A DNA stretch of 64,000 nucleotides from Labia minor (GCA_963082975.1 OY720350.1:705001-769000); one strand, 5' to 3'. Numbered from the stretch's first letter, positions 29,730 to 41,565 are shown. Translations and numbers: made by a program. The notes: a model not told the origin generated them from the sequence alone.

Positions 29730-30125
29730 TAAGGAACTCGAAAGTTCTTGGTCACAGCAACCACATTTCTCCAAGTGTCCCTATCCTGAGCCCTTGTCCC
29801 ATCTCTCTTACGTCCCTTCCTACGCGTCATTGGACGTTTTCCAATAGGTCTCCGCACCGTTTTCCAATCCAATATCTTTTTCCACTCCCATTCTAGCCAC
29901 GTCCTCTGCCTATTGCAGCTTTTTCGCTCTTATAACCCTAACTATTTCTGAAGATGCATAGAGGTCATGCAATTCCTTGTTATGCAGTCTCCGCCATTCC
30001 CCGGTGTCCTCATCTTTCTTTGGCCAATAAATGCGGGGAAGAATCCTATTCTCAAATACTCTGAATCTACTCTCATCTCCCAGGGTTATAGACCATGCCT
30101 CCCACCCATATAATACAACAGAAAA
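29730..30125 (-). pseudogene. LINE RT C-terminal fragment in Helitron E
   Basis: The minus strand corresponds to YGWEAWSxTLGDESRFRVF, then RILPxIYWPKK and the WxNVVAVTKNF-like tail of the other copies, with stops and small indels. Confidence 0.75.
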
Positions 30126-30309
30126 ATAATTGTTTTATATATTTTAATTTTGATCCCCTTTGATAATAATTTCCCGATTGCAGTCTCGATTTAAATTCTT
30201 TGCAAATATTATTCGCTCTGATACTAATTATTTTGCATTATCACTATTAATTTCAAACCCCATCACTTTTCCTGCCTCGATTATTTTTTCATGCTACTTT
30301 AAATGTTAG

Positions 30310-30420
30310 TACCGGGACCCCGAGCCTCGGCTCGGTACTTAAGTTAAAAAAAATGATTCATTATTATTGGGTTTGGCTGGTAATATTAATACCTGGGATA
30401 CCGAGCTGTCGCTCGAAAAA
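30310..30420. repeat. Hairpin repeat, copy 2
   Basis: TACCGGGACCCCGAGCC-TC-GGCTCGGTA folds back on itself. About 75 bp further on a second small hairpin, CGAGC-TGTC-GCTCG, follows. Confidence 0.8.
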
Positions 30421-30552
30421 ATGTTTAGACATTATTATAGACATTTTCATTCTGTAAATTAAATAATTTTATTTCATTTAAATAAATATCTATTTTTAAA
30501 TAATTTTTCTCTCTACATTATTTATCTAATTCTGACAATATATTAAGATCAC

Positions 30553-30740
30553 ACCGGGACCCCGAGCCTCGGCTAGGTAATTAAGTTAAAAAAAAATAAT
30601 TCATTATTATATTGGGTTTGGCTGGTAATATTAATACTTGGGACACCGAGCTGATATACAATTCTTTAATTATTTATTACAATTATTAAATGTTGCATCA
30701 TTGCATGGAACTTGGGGTCCTCAATAATACATAAATATGT
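30553..30740. repeat. Hairpin repeat, copy 3
   Basis: Same unit as copy 2 with GGCTAGGTAATTAAG in place of GGCTCGGTACTTAAG; ends in ...TCAATAATACATAAATATGT just before copy 4. Confidence 0.8.
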
Positions 30741-30741
30741 A

Positions 30742-30905
30742 TACCGGGACCCCGAGCCTCGGCTCGGTACTTAAGTTAAAAAAAATGATTCATTATTATT
30801 GGATTTGGCTGGTAATATTAATACCTGGGACACCGAGCTCGCTCTACCCTTTAAAAAATATTGATATACAATTCTTTAATTATTTATTACAATTATTAAA
30901 TGTAT
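30742..30905. repeat. Hairpin repeat, copy 4
   Basis: The same TACCGGGACCCCGAGCC unit, in direct orientation right after copy 3, so these two form a short tandem. Confidence 0.8.
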
Positions 30906-31009
30906 TAAATAATATTTTATTGAAAAAATATTAAAAATTATAAAACTATCTAAAACTTAATTAATAAAAGAACAATGAATAAATAAATCACTAAAATAGA
31001 TAAAAAACA

Positions 31010-31085
31010 AAATGAACGCGGCGAGTTTCGATCCTTCGAACTCGGGGAGTAAAAACAATTGTTCTTACCGCTGGTCTATGATATA
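31010..31085 (-). other. tRNA-like segment
   Basis: The minus strand has an A-box-like TAGACCAGCGG and, about 35 nt downstream, a B-box-like GGATCGAAACT. The GAGTTCGAAGGATCGAAACTC stretch is nearly self-complementary. Acceptor pairing is poor, so this is a tRNA-derived relic or SINE head rather than a gene. Confidence 0.35.
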
Positions 31086-32099
31086 TTTTGATAATTAGAA
31101 AGATATTTTTACCATCTTTCAAAGACATTTATTTGTTTTGTTGTTTTTTTTTGAGAGAGATTAATAAATATATATATATTTTATTAAAAATAAATATTTT
31201 TAATTTTATTTCGAAATTAAATAATGAATTTTATTTTAAAATATTTTAAATATTTAAAAAAAAAGCGGGAGTAAAATTTCAATATGAATGTCATATGTCA
31301 TCGATAAATAATAAATAATATTAATAAATATTAAATTTAATAAAAGAACAATGAATAAATAAATATAAAATAGTAATTTATTAATTAATTTATTAAAAAA
31401 TAATAGATTAAAAAAAAAAAAAAAATTATTTCAAAACCATTTTTTATTTTGTTGTTATTTTTTTTTTGAGAGAGATTAATAAATATATATATATATTTTA
31501 TTAAAAATAAATATTTTTAATTTTATTTCGAAATTAAATAATAAATTTTAAAATATTTTAAATATAAAAAAAATATTAATACAAAATTAAAAAAAGGCGG
31601 GATTAAAATTTCAAAATGGATGCCATTTACGTCACCCATATATAATTTTCAATTAAGAAATTAATAATGAAGCTGTAAGTTTCAAGAGATGTGATCAATA
31701 AAACTCAATTTTTCTTTATAAATACTATATCTAGTGTAAATTTGAAAAAAATCGTTAGAGCGGTTTTTGAGAACCAATGGTTATATATACATAGAAATAT
31801 ATATACAATTTTAGCTAGCATAATAAGATAAGATTAATTTATTTAAAAAAAAACAAAGTAAACAAAATAAAAATAAAATATAAAGAGATTAGCATAACAC
31901 TAAACTACTATAAAAATAATATTAAAAAATATATATTAAAATCTTACGTGAAAATTCAATTATGAGATCAAATTTTCTTAATTAAAATGATTTACTCACA
32001 TAATCTTAAAAATTAATAGTATTAAATTATAGCCGTAATGTGAATGTTTTCAAAGTTTAAAAGGCCAATATAAGATCAATTGAGATATTGTAAATATCA

Positions 32100-32132
<33 letters not shown>

Positions 32133-32526
32133 TTAAATTAATAAAAATAATTTATAATTACAACTCAATAGTCGTTGATTTTGAGAACTCGACTTACACT
32201 CAAAGCTTGCTTTTATACCCTATAGTGGACGCTGGGGGTGGCACTTTGGGTTTTCCCAATAAGAGAAAGCAGATTCCCCTCCGAGCCCCTAGTAGGGATT
32301 AATTTAATTATTTATTATATTTTAAAGGAACAAATCGAAAAAATATTCAAATTTTATATATAGTTTTTTATATATGTTTATTTATGCAGAAAAAATTAAT
32401 TGACATAATTATTAATTTAATAAAATAAAATTTAATTTAATAAAATAAAATAATTTAATAAAATATTAAAATAATAAAAATTAATAAATTTGTAAAAAAA
32501 ATATATAATACTAAAAAAAAAAAAAA

Positions 32527-32605
32527 TGTGCCTTTGCGAGTTTCCAACTGAGGGTGCAAAGTCATAAGATGACGCGCTAGCTCGTTTAGCCAGGAACCAG
32601 TCTTG
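32527..32605 (-). other. tRNA-like segment
   Basis: Minus strand TGGCTAAACGAGCTAGCGCG resembles a tRNA D-arm/A-box. The arm GTCATCTTATGAC follows, then AGTTGGAAACTCGC. The B box is weak and the acceptor stem is not convincing. The opposite strand begins after an A run. Probably a tRNA-derived repeat. Confidence 0.3.
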
Positions 32606-32639
32606 TTTGCAAGTCTCTTTTATAAGGGTATATGTAGAA

Positions 32640-32866
32640 GTCAAATAATCGCCACGAGTGCCTCTATGATCTAGTATAGTAACTAAACTATTTTTAATTA
32701 ATTAGCACCCCCTGGACACACCTTAGCAATTAGCGGTTTAATAAAAGAAGTCTGACATGCCCTGAGATCTACTGAATATGCATAAAAAATTTCATAAGAA
32801 TCGGTCCAGCCGTTTCGGAGGAGTATCATTTCAAAGTTTTGTGACACGAGAATTTTATATATAAGA
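32640..32866 (-). mobile_element. Helitron 5' end of a second type
   Basis: Read on the minus strand from 32866: TCTTATATATAAAATTCTCG, TGTCACAAAACTTTG, then CTCCTCCGAAACGGCTGGAC and CGATTCTTATGAAATTTTTT. TC is followed by an AT-rich lead and a CCGATT-ATGAAATTT word, the pattern of many arthropod Helitron 5' ends; the host base is T at 32867. No matching 3' end was identified. Confidence 0.6.
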
Positions 32867-33085
32867 TATATTCCTAAATAATAGAAGAGAAAAAATATAA
32901 TGTTCCAATTTTTAATTAATTTAATTAATTTAAGTAATTAATCAATCATTCAGATATCAATAAATATGAAAAAATATTAAAACTATAACATTGTATTTAT
33001 AATAGATTTCGGTAAATTATTTATTATTTAAGTACATATAATAAATAAATAAAACAAAATTAAACTATCGAACTACTAGTTCATA

Positions 33086-33850
33086 CACTGTAGTATAACC
33101 TCCATTCAACTTCTATTTTCACCCAACTAGTTGTAATGCAAATTTGTGTGAAACAATGTTTATTTGTCTCCAATAATAACAATAAGTTCCATGTCATTGG
33201 ATCGTTTCCCATTTGGTTTCTCTATGTCATTATCCTTATCATCACACACATTCGATAGTCTCGTGGCTCGAATATCGATAAATACAATCTCCTCGATTTT
33301 ATTAAAACTCTTAATTAAATATGTTTGGTTTGCACAATGGAACTGATGTCATTCTATGAACAAGCATTTGAAAAGTCATAATACCAACAATTTTGTTCAT
33401 TTAATGAAACCGCGCTCTTGTAGGTCCATTGTCAATTATCCAAAGAAAAGAACACCAACGAATTGGACCTGAACTTAGTCCATTGCCGAGGAACAAAACC
33501 GTTTGTAAATCAATTGCTTAAGGTTGCTGGTCTTAAAAAAAAAACACATCATTTATGGGAATTTCATTCACACGAATCATTTGGATTGATATGATGTAGA
33601 AAATTCTTTGCTGAGATTTAATAAAATCAACTCATTTTTGAATATCAATTGAAAAGAAGGTTTTGCTTTTGCAAAATTTTAGGGGAGTTTTCTTATGGGT
33701 GGAAGAAGAATGAAATCATTGGAGAATCACGACTGTAGGTAGAAACTAGGTTTAGAAAATGAGCAAGTGAGAAGAGATCGGTTGGTCAAAGAAAAAAAAA
33801 ATGAGGGAGTTTGGTGAAAATAGAAGTTGAATGGAGGTTATACTATAGTG
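33086..33850. mobile_element. TA-flanked DNA transposon, 765 bp
   Basis: The 38 bp inverted ends start CACTGTAGTATAACCTCC at the left and CACTATAGTATAACCTCC (complement) at the right, with one mismatch. They are flanked by TA at 33084-33085 and 33851-33852. This fits the Tc1/mariner superfamily. The plus strand at about 33421-33530 reads VGPLSIIQRKEHQRIGPELS, possibly a remnant of a transposase DNA-binding domain. There is no intact transposase. Confidence 0.88.
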
Positions 33851-34579
33851 TAGTAACTAGTAAGTAGTAACACGAAAAGAGATAGATTGATAGATCAATT
33901 TCTCTTAAGGGTCACTAAATATGAGTAAAAGTCTCCTTAAAACAAACAAACAAATAAATAATTTATTATTTAATGTTTAATCTAAAACTTTTATAAACGT
34001 TCCAAATGTAAAGTTTTTGTTTGATAAAATCATATCGCGGTCTTTTATTATACACTATTATTCGTCAAATTTAATAAAACAAACAAAAACACTATATAAT
34101 ATAAATTGAATATTAATACATATTCTATTTCATTATATTATACGTATTATAACTTAATAAGCGTAATAATACAATATGGTAAGTATATAATTAATTTAGT
34201 GATTAAAGTATAAAACAAATAAGAAAATGATATAATAATATAAATTATTATTATGTTAAGTTTATTAGAAATCATTTTTTTATTATCATTTGATTCGGCT
34301 GAGATTCTTAATCTATTATCAAACAAAAGATCTTATCAATATCAAAATTCTGATTTAAGATATATGTTAATATGTTCATTTATTTATTCATTATTTTAAA
34401 TTACTGAACATTTTTATAGAAAAAAAAAAAATTAAAGAAATTTATTAATCAATAATCATTCAAATTGTTTATTTTGTTTTTCAAATTAAATAATGTTTTG
34501 CTTTACAGCCTAACATAATTTTTTCCTGATTAACATTTAATTATTGATTTCTCTCACTATATATATGTCTTCTCTAACA

Positions 34580-34609
<30 letters not shown>
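34580..34609. repeat. (CT)n microsatellite
   Basis: CT dinucleotide run followed by TA repeats. Confidence 0.95.
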
Positions 34610-34610
<1 letters not shown>

Positions 34611-35109
34611 CTATATATATATATATTAAAATTAAGTATATCTGATAATAATCTGACATTGTATTTTTATATATATAATACTTATAATTGAAGAAAAGTA
34701 AGGCATTTCACTAGTCAGCATTTTCATTTTCATTTTCATGTTTTCTATTTTTTTTTTTTTACTTTTTATTTTTACTTTTTGATAAATTTAATTGTTTTTT
34801 TTTTCTTTTTAAAGAATGCCAATACGGCAATTCTAAATGAAATCAAAGAGTAATTATTTAAAATAAATTAAGATATAAGTATAAGTAAATCATTTACTTT
34901 CATATAAGGATGAGAAAATTATTTAATTTATTAATGTAAATAAACCAGTCGTTGGATTTTGATTTTTCGAAATTAATTCAAGATCAATTGTGAAAAAGGA
35001 TAATAAAAATTAAATATAAATTAAAAATTGTAAATTGGAATTATGTTAAGTTAAATATTAGAATTTAATTATCTATAAAATATATTTCAAGAAAAATAAA
35101 TTTAAAAAA

Positions 35110-35370
35110 ATAAATCACAATAATAACTATTTTTTTAATTATTATAAAAATATTGTGATATAATTTCATCGAAATCGGTTCAACCAATTTTGAGTCTATA
35201 ACGTCAGAATTTCCAGCCAGCCAGTCATACAGACAGACAGACAAACATGAAAAATTCTAAAAATCACTTTTGGATTATTTTAGAGGTGATGATGAAACGC
35301 AAAGAAATTTTAAATTCTGAGCAATATGCAGACAAAAAGCTTTTTTTTATAATATATTTAAATACTAGTA
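35110..35370 (-). mobile_element. Older Helitron 5' segment relic
   Basis: Same word order as the 5' parts of copies C and D: TGTGATATAATTTCATCGAA-TCGGTTCA, CAGACAGACAGAC, TGAAAAATTCTAAAA, then AAATTCTGAGCAATATGCAG and ACAAAAAGC. Many substitutions mark it as older. The terminal TC is not recognisable. Confidence 0.7.
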
Positions 35371-36076
35371 CACCTATATACCTACGAGATGTATGTAGAT
35401 GATGCATTTACTAGTCAATGGTAGTAAATGGCCAGTTAATTCAAGTGATCAGAGAAATTATAATAATTTTATATTATTTTAACTTAAAAGAAAACACGGA
35501 ATTATGGTCCATTCGTTTATAGTATTCTAAAATAATAGATATATTTATGTATTTTCGTCAAAATTTGAATTTCGTGATTAGTATTATCCGAGAAATAATC
35601 ATTAATAATTTAATTCTTTAAAAATTTTGAGGTGAAAATTATTCGAAGGTTCCCCTACTCTCCCCTCCTGTAACTTGTTAATTAAATTAATAATTTAAGA
35701 GCCTACTTTTATTCTATATTTTATAAATAGATGAAAATTTTTTTAAACAAATGAATTTTTCAATTTATGATGTGTAAAAATTAATAAACCAAAATAGGGA
35801 AAAACTCGGTAAATAACTTGGATTGCTGAAACATGTACTCTTAATATTAATATTGATAAAATCACATTAGCATATTTATCTATCATAAGATGTAATAAAT
35901 TATAAGTATTATAAAACAACAAATTCTTTTTTATGTCTGATATCAATCTTTTTAATCTACATCTTAATTATATTGTAAATATGATTATCATCATACCAAA
36001 ACTACATTTAGATATATGTGTACCTACATGTATAAAAAAGAAAAAAAATAAATTATAAATTTCCCTGTTGGTTTAC

Positions 36077-36110
<34 letters not shown>

Positions 36111-36136
36111 TATATGTTTGTTTGTGAAAGTTTTTA

Positions 36137-36476
36137 TTATTATGAGAAATTATTTCCGGATTATTCCTAGTTACGTTCCATTGTTAGATTTGGGATTTGG
36201 GTTACACAGCTTGTCATCAGGAGCAGACGTGTGTCAGGGCTCAGAGCTCGAGGGTTAGCGTTTAGAGTTTCAGAACAGAGTAAATTCAAAATCATCCGCC
36301 CATTTAATCCAAAATTCCCACATCGGCTCTTGATCATACATATATATATATTAAGACCTAAAATTCCCAAAAAAAAATACCCTCCTAAATAAACTCTTTT
36401 CAAAATGGTGCCAAAAAGGACGCCGAAACGTCACAATGGAACGCGAGAGTAACCAGAAAATAATTTCTCATAATAT
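36137..36476. mobile_element. Inverted-repeat element, 340 bp
   Basis: Ends mirror each other: left ATTATGAGAAATTATTTCC then ACGTTCCATTG; right CAATGGAACG then AAATAATTTCTCATAAT. Between them are TCATCAGGAGCAGACG (minus CTGATGA) at 36214-36229 and GACGCCGAAACGTCAC at 36419-36434. The combination of CTGATGA and CGAAAC words recalls the hammerhead motifs of Penelope-like elements. An open frame across it on the minus strand (36167-36403) has no known domain. Confidence 0.65.
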
Positions 36477-36479
36477 TAT

Positions 36480-37820
36480 ATATATGATATATGATATATT
36501 TATATCTCATTCAATCTTTCATTTAGTTATCACACTTGTTTTTTTTTTCATATTATTTTTTTCTTTTTATCGAAGAATATAAAAAATATTAATGATAAAA
36601 AATAAAAAAAAAAAAAAAATCAAGTTCTAGTTCATGGTTTATTAGAAAAATAAATAAAATTATTCTTAGATTTAAAACTTGTTTAAATAATATATTAAAT
36701 TAAATTTAAATATTAAATCAAATTAATGAGGTAAACTGTAAATGCACAAAAAATAAACAAATAGTATTTAATATTATTTTATTTAGTTCTATTACTAAAT
36801 AATTATTCAATTTTGAGCGTGGGTGTAGGTACATTTCGATTAATTGTCAGTGTTTTGTTTTATCTACAAATGAATTGGTGAGGAAACTGCAACAACTGCA
36901 CATTAACAAATTTATATTTTATACCTTTCAAGTGGCATATTTGAAAAATTGAATGGCACACGCAGAGACAAAATTATTTTTTTAATAATCTTAACTTTTT
37001 TCAATCCACACTTAATTTATAATTTATGATATCAATTTTTGGAACTGAATATTTATTTATCTACATATCTACTTAGTATAGGTTAACTAAAATTAATCTA
37101 CATTACTTTTTACCAAATTGAACATGGAATTACTGAAATGTCAGGGCAGTGAGATCCATATTCATAATTAATCCCGGGGGATCTACTCTGACCTCTACTA
37201 TAACTTAATTTACATCCCCCCCCCCCCCCTAAATCAATCCATTCTACATTTCTTTCACATTTATACACTGTAAATCACAAAAGAAATAAATGTGGCCATT
37301 GCAATTTATTATTAAAATATAAACACCTAAATTATGTTATATTGTAGTAGGATATGTACAGGTTTAGTTGAAAATTTTTGAAAGCGATATCTTTAAACCA
37401 GTAGAAGAATCAAAATTAATACGCCAGTTTAATATTTAATCTTTCATAGGAACACACTGAAAATTTTATTTCCATCTGTCCATTCATTCTTTGTTTAAAA
37501 GCCTTTGGAAATGGACGTGTCAGAGTATTTTGCTTGTTTAAATGCAATTGTGGTATAATAGCTGTAAAATAATCATCTTATTGCAATCATTATCATTGAA
37601 ATGTAACTTAATTACGAGAAATGCTTAGATAGTCCCTTTACTATTGGACCCCACCCGCATTGCATGTCCTCATTATGGTACCTGTCCACTGCCTCCATCA
37701 GTTACGTTTTTTTTTTTTTTTAGAATTTCCTTTTAAAAAACTAATTTTAAATTATAAGCGGTCGATACATATTTTATTTGATGTTTATTTTATAAATCAT
37801 AGGCTTTTATTAATATATAT
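36480..37820. other. Spacer without recognised features
   Basis: AT-rich; a run of C at 37217-37229; no gene, terminal repeat or RNA gene supported. Confidence 0.5.
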
Positions 37821-38272
37821 CAGGGCTTCGAACCGGAACTGAACCGAAAACCGAAAAAAACCGGTATTTTTGCCGGAACGAAAACCGGAGCTGAACCGAA
37901 AAAAATAATATCGGTTTATTTCAGTTCAGTGTTCAATCCAGAGTTGCCAGAAGTGGTGTTTTTGGGCGTTTTGGCAACACCCAAGCCCGAATTTTTTTCA
38001 ATTAGTTATGTCTCGTACTGCATGGTGTCGCTAAAAACTTTGTTTCAAAAATTAGTGTCCTAGTCATACTCTCCCTTCGGTTGTGTTGGCAGCGTCTCGT
38101 AGTCGCAATACAGAATTTAATGTTTTCATCGTTTGTTTAATACTGATATTTTGATTTAATGATAGTATTAATTTTTTAAATTATTTATTCCATTTGTTAC
38201 AGGGTTATGTATTGATATAAAGAAAATGATTCATAAATATAAATAAAATTATTAAATAAATTTAAACAAATA

Positions 38273-38529
38273 TTGAATAACTTTGACCAAGTACGAAGAT
38301 TAGACAGTAAAAAACATATTTTAGAATTTTGGGAGGAAAATAAAAATACATATCCTCATTTTAACAAAATTGCAATGGTGGTTTTAGGAGCTACTCCAAC
38401 ACAAGTTGTTAGTGTTGAAAGAGCTTTCTCTGGTTTAAAGTTTATTTTACGAGACAATAGAAATAGTTTAAATACAAATATATTGGAAGATATTTTAATA
38501 ATTAGAGGTATAATTTTCATCTTTTATAA
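38273..38529 (+). pseudogene. hAT transposase C-terminal dimerisation domain
   Basis: Reads LDSKKHILEFWEENKNTYPH, then FNKIAMVVLGATPTQVVSVE and RAFSGLKFILRDNRNSLNTN, LEDILIIRG. This is the hAT dimerisation domain (the VERAFSG block). The N-terminal and catalytic parts are absent. The coding sequence is cut at 38530 by the Helitron pair; codons read beyond that point belong to the Helitron 5' end. Confidence 0.9.
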
Positions 38530-38641
38530 TCTATATATATAAAAAAAGGTTTTTGTCTGCACATTGCTCAGAATTTAAAAATTTTTGCATATCTTCGCGT
38601 TTCATGACCTCTAGAATCCAAAAGTGACTTTAGAATTTTTC

Positions 38642-38643
38642 AC

Positions 38644-38674
<31 letters not shown>

Positions 38675-38704
38675 GGTCTGTCTGTCTGTCGGTCTGTCTG
38701 TCCG
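38642..38704. repeat. (GTCT)n array in Helitron A
   Basis: Imperfect tetranucleotide array with GTCG variants, about 110 bp from the 5' end. It is present at the same place in every copy with this 5' end. Confidence 0.95.
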
Positions 38705-39080
38705 GAAAATTACTATTTTATAGACTCAGAATTGGCTGAACCGATTTCTTTGAAATTACATCACAATATTCTTATATACCCCTAGAGTAACATAGGCTAT
38801 AAATTTTATTTATATGTCAACAATAACCGCAGAAATTAATTTTTTAAAGTTTATATAATTCTCCGTGTTGTTCATTCAAGAGCAGCTCGCGGCTCACTGC
38901 CGGCCTAGCGGAATCATTTCAAACAATGAATTATCATAGCTATTCCCAATCAAAGAATTATTATAATATTTCCCTTTTTATTTTAAATTCTAATATACAA
39001 ATATCAATTCAATTAAATAATTTATTCTAAAAGTTCTCAATTTAATTAAAATATTTATTAGATCATATTTTTATCTTAAA

Positions 39081-41408
39081 CTAGCTGCTCAGAGCGCCTT
39101 CGGCGCTCTTCACACCTAGACGGGGGCTCCGCCCCCTGTACCCCCGGGTGGTACATAGTATTTGGTTGAAAGTAGTAAAAGGTTTTCATCCATTTTGTTT
39201 CAATCCGTATATTACATAAAACATTCATTTCTTTTTGTGTTCTTATTCAAAATCTATTTTAATTTAATCAGTAAATTAATTATATATATTATTATTATTG
39301 TATATGTTATATCTATCTATCTATGTGGCTCAAAGATACTCGAAAGTTCTTGGCCGCAACAACCACATTTCTCCAATTGTCCCTATCCTAAGCCCTTGTC
39401 CCATCTCTCTTACGTCCCTTCCTACGCGTCATTGGTTTTCCAAGCGGACGTTTTCCAATCGGTCTCCCCACCAATATCTTTTTCCTCTCCCATTCTAGCC
39501 ACGTGCCCTGCCTATCGCAGCTTTTTCCCTTTTATAACCCTAACTATTTCTGAAGATGCAGAGAGACCATGCAATTTCTTGTTATGCTGTCTCCCCCATT
39601 CCCCGGTGACCTCATCTTTCTTTGGCCAATAAATGCAGGGAAGAATCCTATTCTCAAATACTCTGAATCTACTCTCATCTCCCAGGGTCATAAACCATGC
39701 CTCCCACCCATATAATGCAACAGGCAAAATAATTTTTTTATATATTTCCTTTGATAATAATTTTGAAGAGATAAGCCTCTTTATTGCAAGATAACAAGTC
39801 GTTTCCCGATTGCAACCCCGATTTAAATTCTTCTCAAATATTATTATCCTTCGTGATTACATTCAATTTTTCTACATATTCAAATTCTACATTTTGTATC
39901 TTAAGATTTTGTATGTTAATACTCTTCCTCTTTGTTACTAAATATTTTTTCTTATCACTATTAATTTCAAACCTCCATTAATTTTTCCTCGCTATCTTCA
40001 ATTGCAATTTCCTAATCTCCTATTATATTTAAGTCGTCTGGGTAACCTAACATTTTACAATTGATTTCCGCATCTTATTCTTTCTTTACTACCTTCAAGA
40101 CAAATTTGAAGATCAAAATTTGAAAAAGTTTATGCTTATCTATATTGAATCATGTGTATGTTTTACTAAAGTCTACAAATAATTAGTGAACAGAAATATT
40201 GAATTCGCAGTTTTTTTCCTAATATCTGTCATAATGAAAATATCTTAATTAATGTTGATCGATTTGGCCTGAACCCGCAATGATATCTCCTAATATTTCC
40301 TCCGCCTATGGTTCTTAAGTATTGTATATGTTATAATAGTGAAATAGAGTATAATATTTCTTGATCATTACATTTTGATATTTTATTTTCATTGCTAGAT
40401 TATTATTGAATATTTTTAATTATAATGAAAATTGAGAAAATGCAAAAATAGAGACTTGAGACAATTTATAAAAATTAACGGTATAAAACTATAGATAAAT
40501 TACCAATATATACATTCATTAATAGTATTAATTTAAATTAATTGATTTATTTGTTTTTTTATTATTAAGTTCATTTATTAATTTTTTTAGATCATAGTTA
40601 TTTTCCTCCCTTAAAAGAAACTTATCTAATTCTGTGGTGCTAGGGGATTTGAAAATTATATTAGTCGCAATATGAAGATTTCGCTTACAGTTTTTCTGTC
40701 ATGTCCGACCTCCGTCCAACAGTTATTTCCCTCAAGTTTCTTGATTCTCTTAATCATGTGATCTATATATTTAATTTTTTTTTGATTCATTGTAATAAAA
40801 TTTAAACAAATAAAAATTTTCACTTTGTTAATTTATATAAATTTCAATTTACACTGATTGTGAGTGATACGCTTTGCCAATACTCTGAATAATTTGTGTA
40901 TAGAAATATTGAATGTTCTTAGCGAGATTTTTTAACCTTTCACTTTCATATAGAAAAGAAGAAATATTCAAATATATAGAAAGAATAAATAAAAATTAAG
41001 TTAATATAAATATGATCTAAATATTTTATTAAATTAATGAAAATGGGAACTTTTAGAATAAATGATTTAATTGAATTGATATTTAAATATTAGAATTTAA
41101 AATAAAAAGGGAAATATTATAATAATTCTTTTATTGGGAATCGCTATGATAATTCATTGTTTGAAATAATTCCGCTAGGCCGACAGTGAGCCGCGAGCTG
41201 CTCTTGAATGAACAACACGGAGAATTATCTAAACTTTAAAAAATTAATTTCTGCGGTTATTGATAATATATTAATAAAATTTATAGCCTATGTTACTCTA
41301 GAGGTATATAAGAATATTGTGATGTAATTTCAAAGAAATCGGTTCAGCCAATTCTGAGTCTATAAAATAGTAATTTTCCGGACAGACAGACCGACAGACA
41401 GACAGACC

Positions 41409-41452
<44 letters not shown>

Positions 41453-41565
41453 TGAAAAATTCTAAAGTCACTTTTGGATTCTAGAGGTCATGAAACGCGA
41501 AGATATGCAAAAATTTTTAAATTCTGAGCAATGTGCAGACAAAAACCTTTTTTTATATATATAGA
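39081..41565 (-). mobile_element. Helitron copy C nested in copy A
   Basis: Minus strand: 5' TC at 41565, 3' CTAG complement at 39081. The host bases are A 39080 and T 41566. The joined flanks TATCTTAAA + TTATTTTTTATTT occur uninterrupted in copy B near 45513-45528, an exact empty site with no duplication, as expected for Helitrons. Length is 2485 bp. It lacks the AT-rich filler that A and D carry. Confidence 0.95.
39300..40330 (-). pseudogene. LINE RT fragment in Helitron C
   Basis: Minus-strand homologue of the piece in copies A, B and D. A readable stretch at 39727-39512 is MPVALYGWEAWFMTLGDESR, FRVFENRILPCIYWPKKDEV and TGEWGRQHNKKLHGLSASSE. It is cut off by stops and carries the YxDD-type box near 40040. 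Confidence 0.85.

Larger units (their letters stand above)
29484..31828 (-). mobile_element. Helitron copy E (minus strand, composite)
   Basis: 3' end at 29484: complement of CTAG next to host A, stem-loop (gagcgccttcggcgctc), then the family block TCCGCCCCCTGTACCCCCGA. The LINE fragment lies at 29730-30250. Three hairpin repeats follow, then at 31620-31828 a 5'-like end (TCTTATTATGCTAGC read leftwards) with host T at 31829. The left end is certain. That 31828 is the partner end is an inference; the interior may hold several insertions. Confidence 0.6.

Noticed and set aside
39162..39632. A 156-codon plus-strand open frame, and similar ones at 51371-51607 and 47568-47332
   Set aside because: These are opposite-strand readings of the LINE RT fragment carried by the Helitrons.
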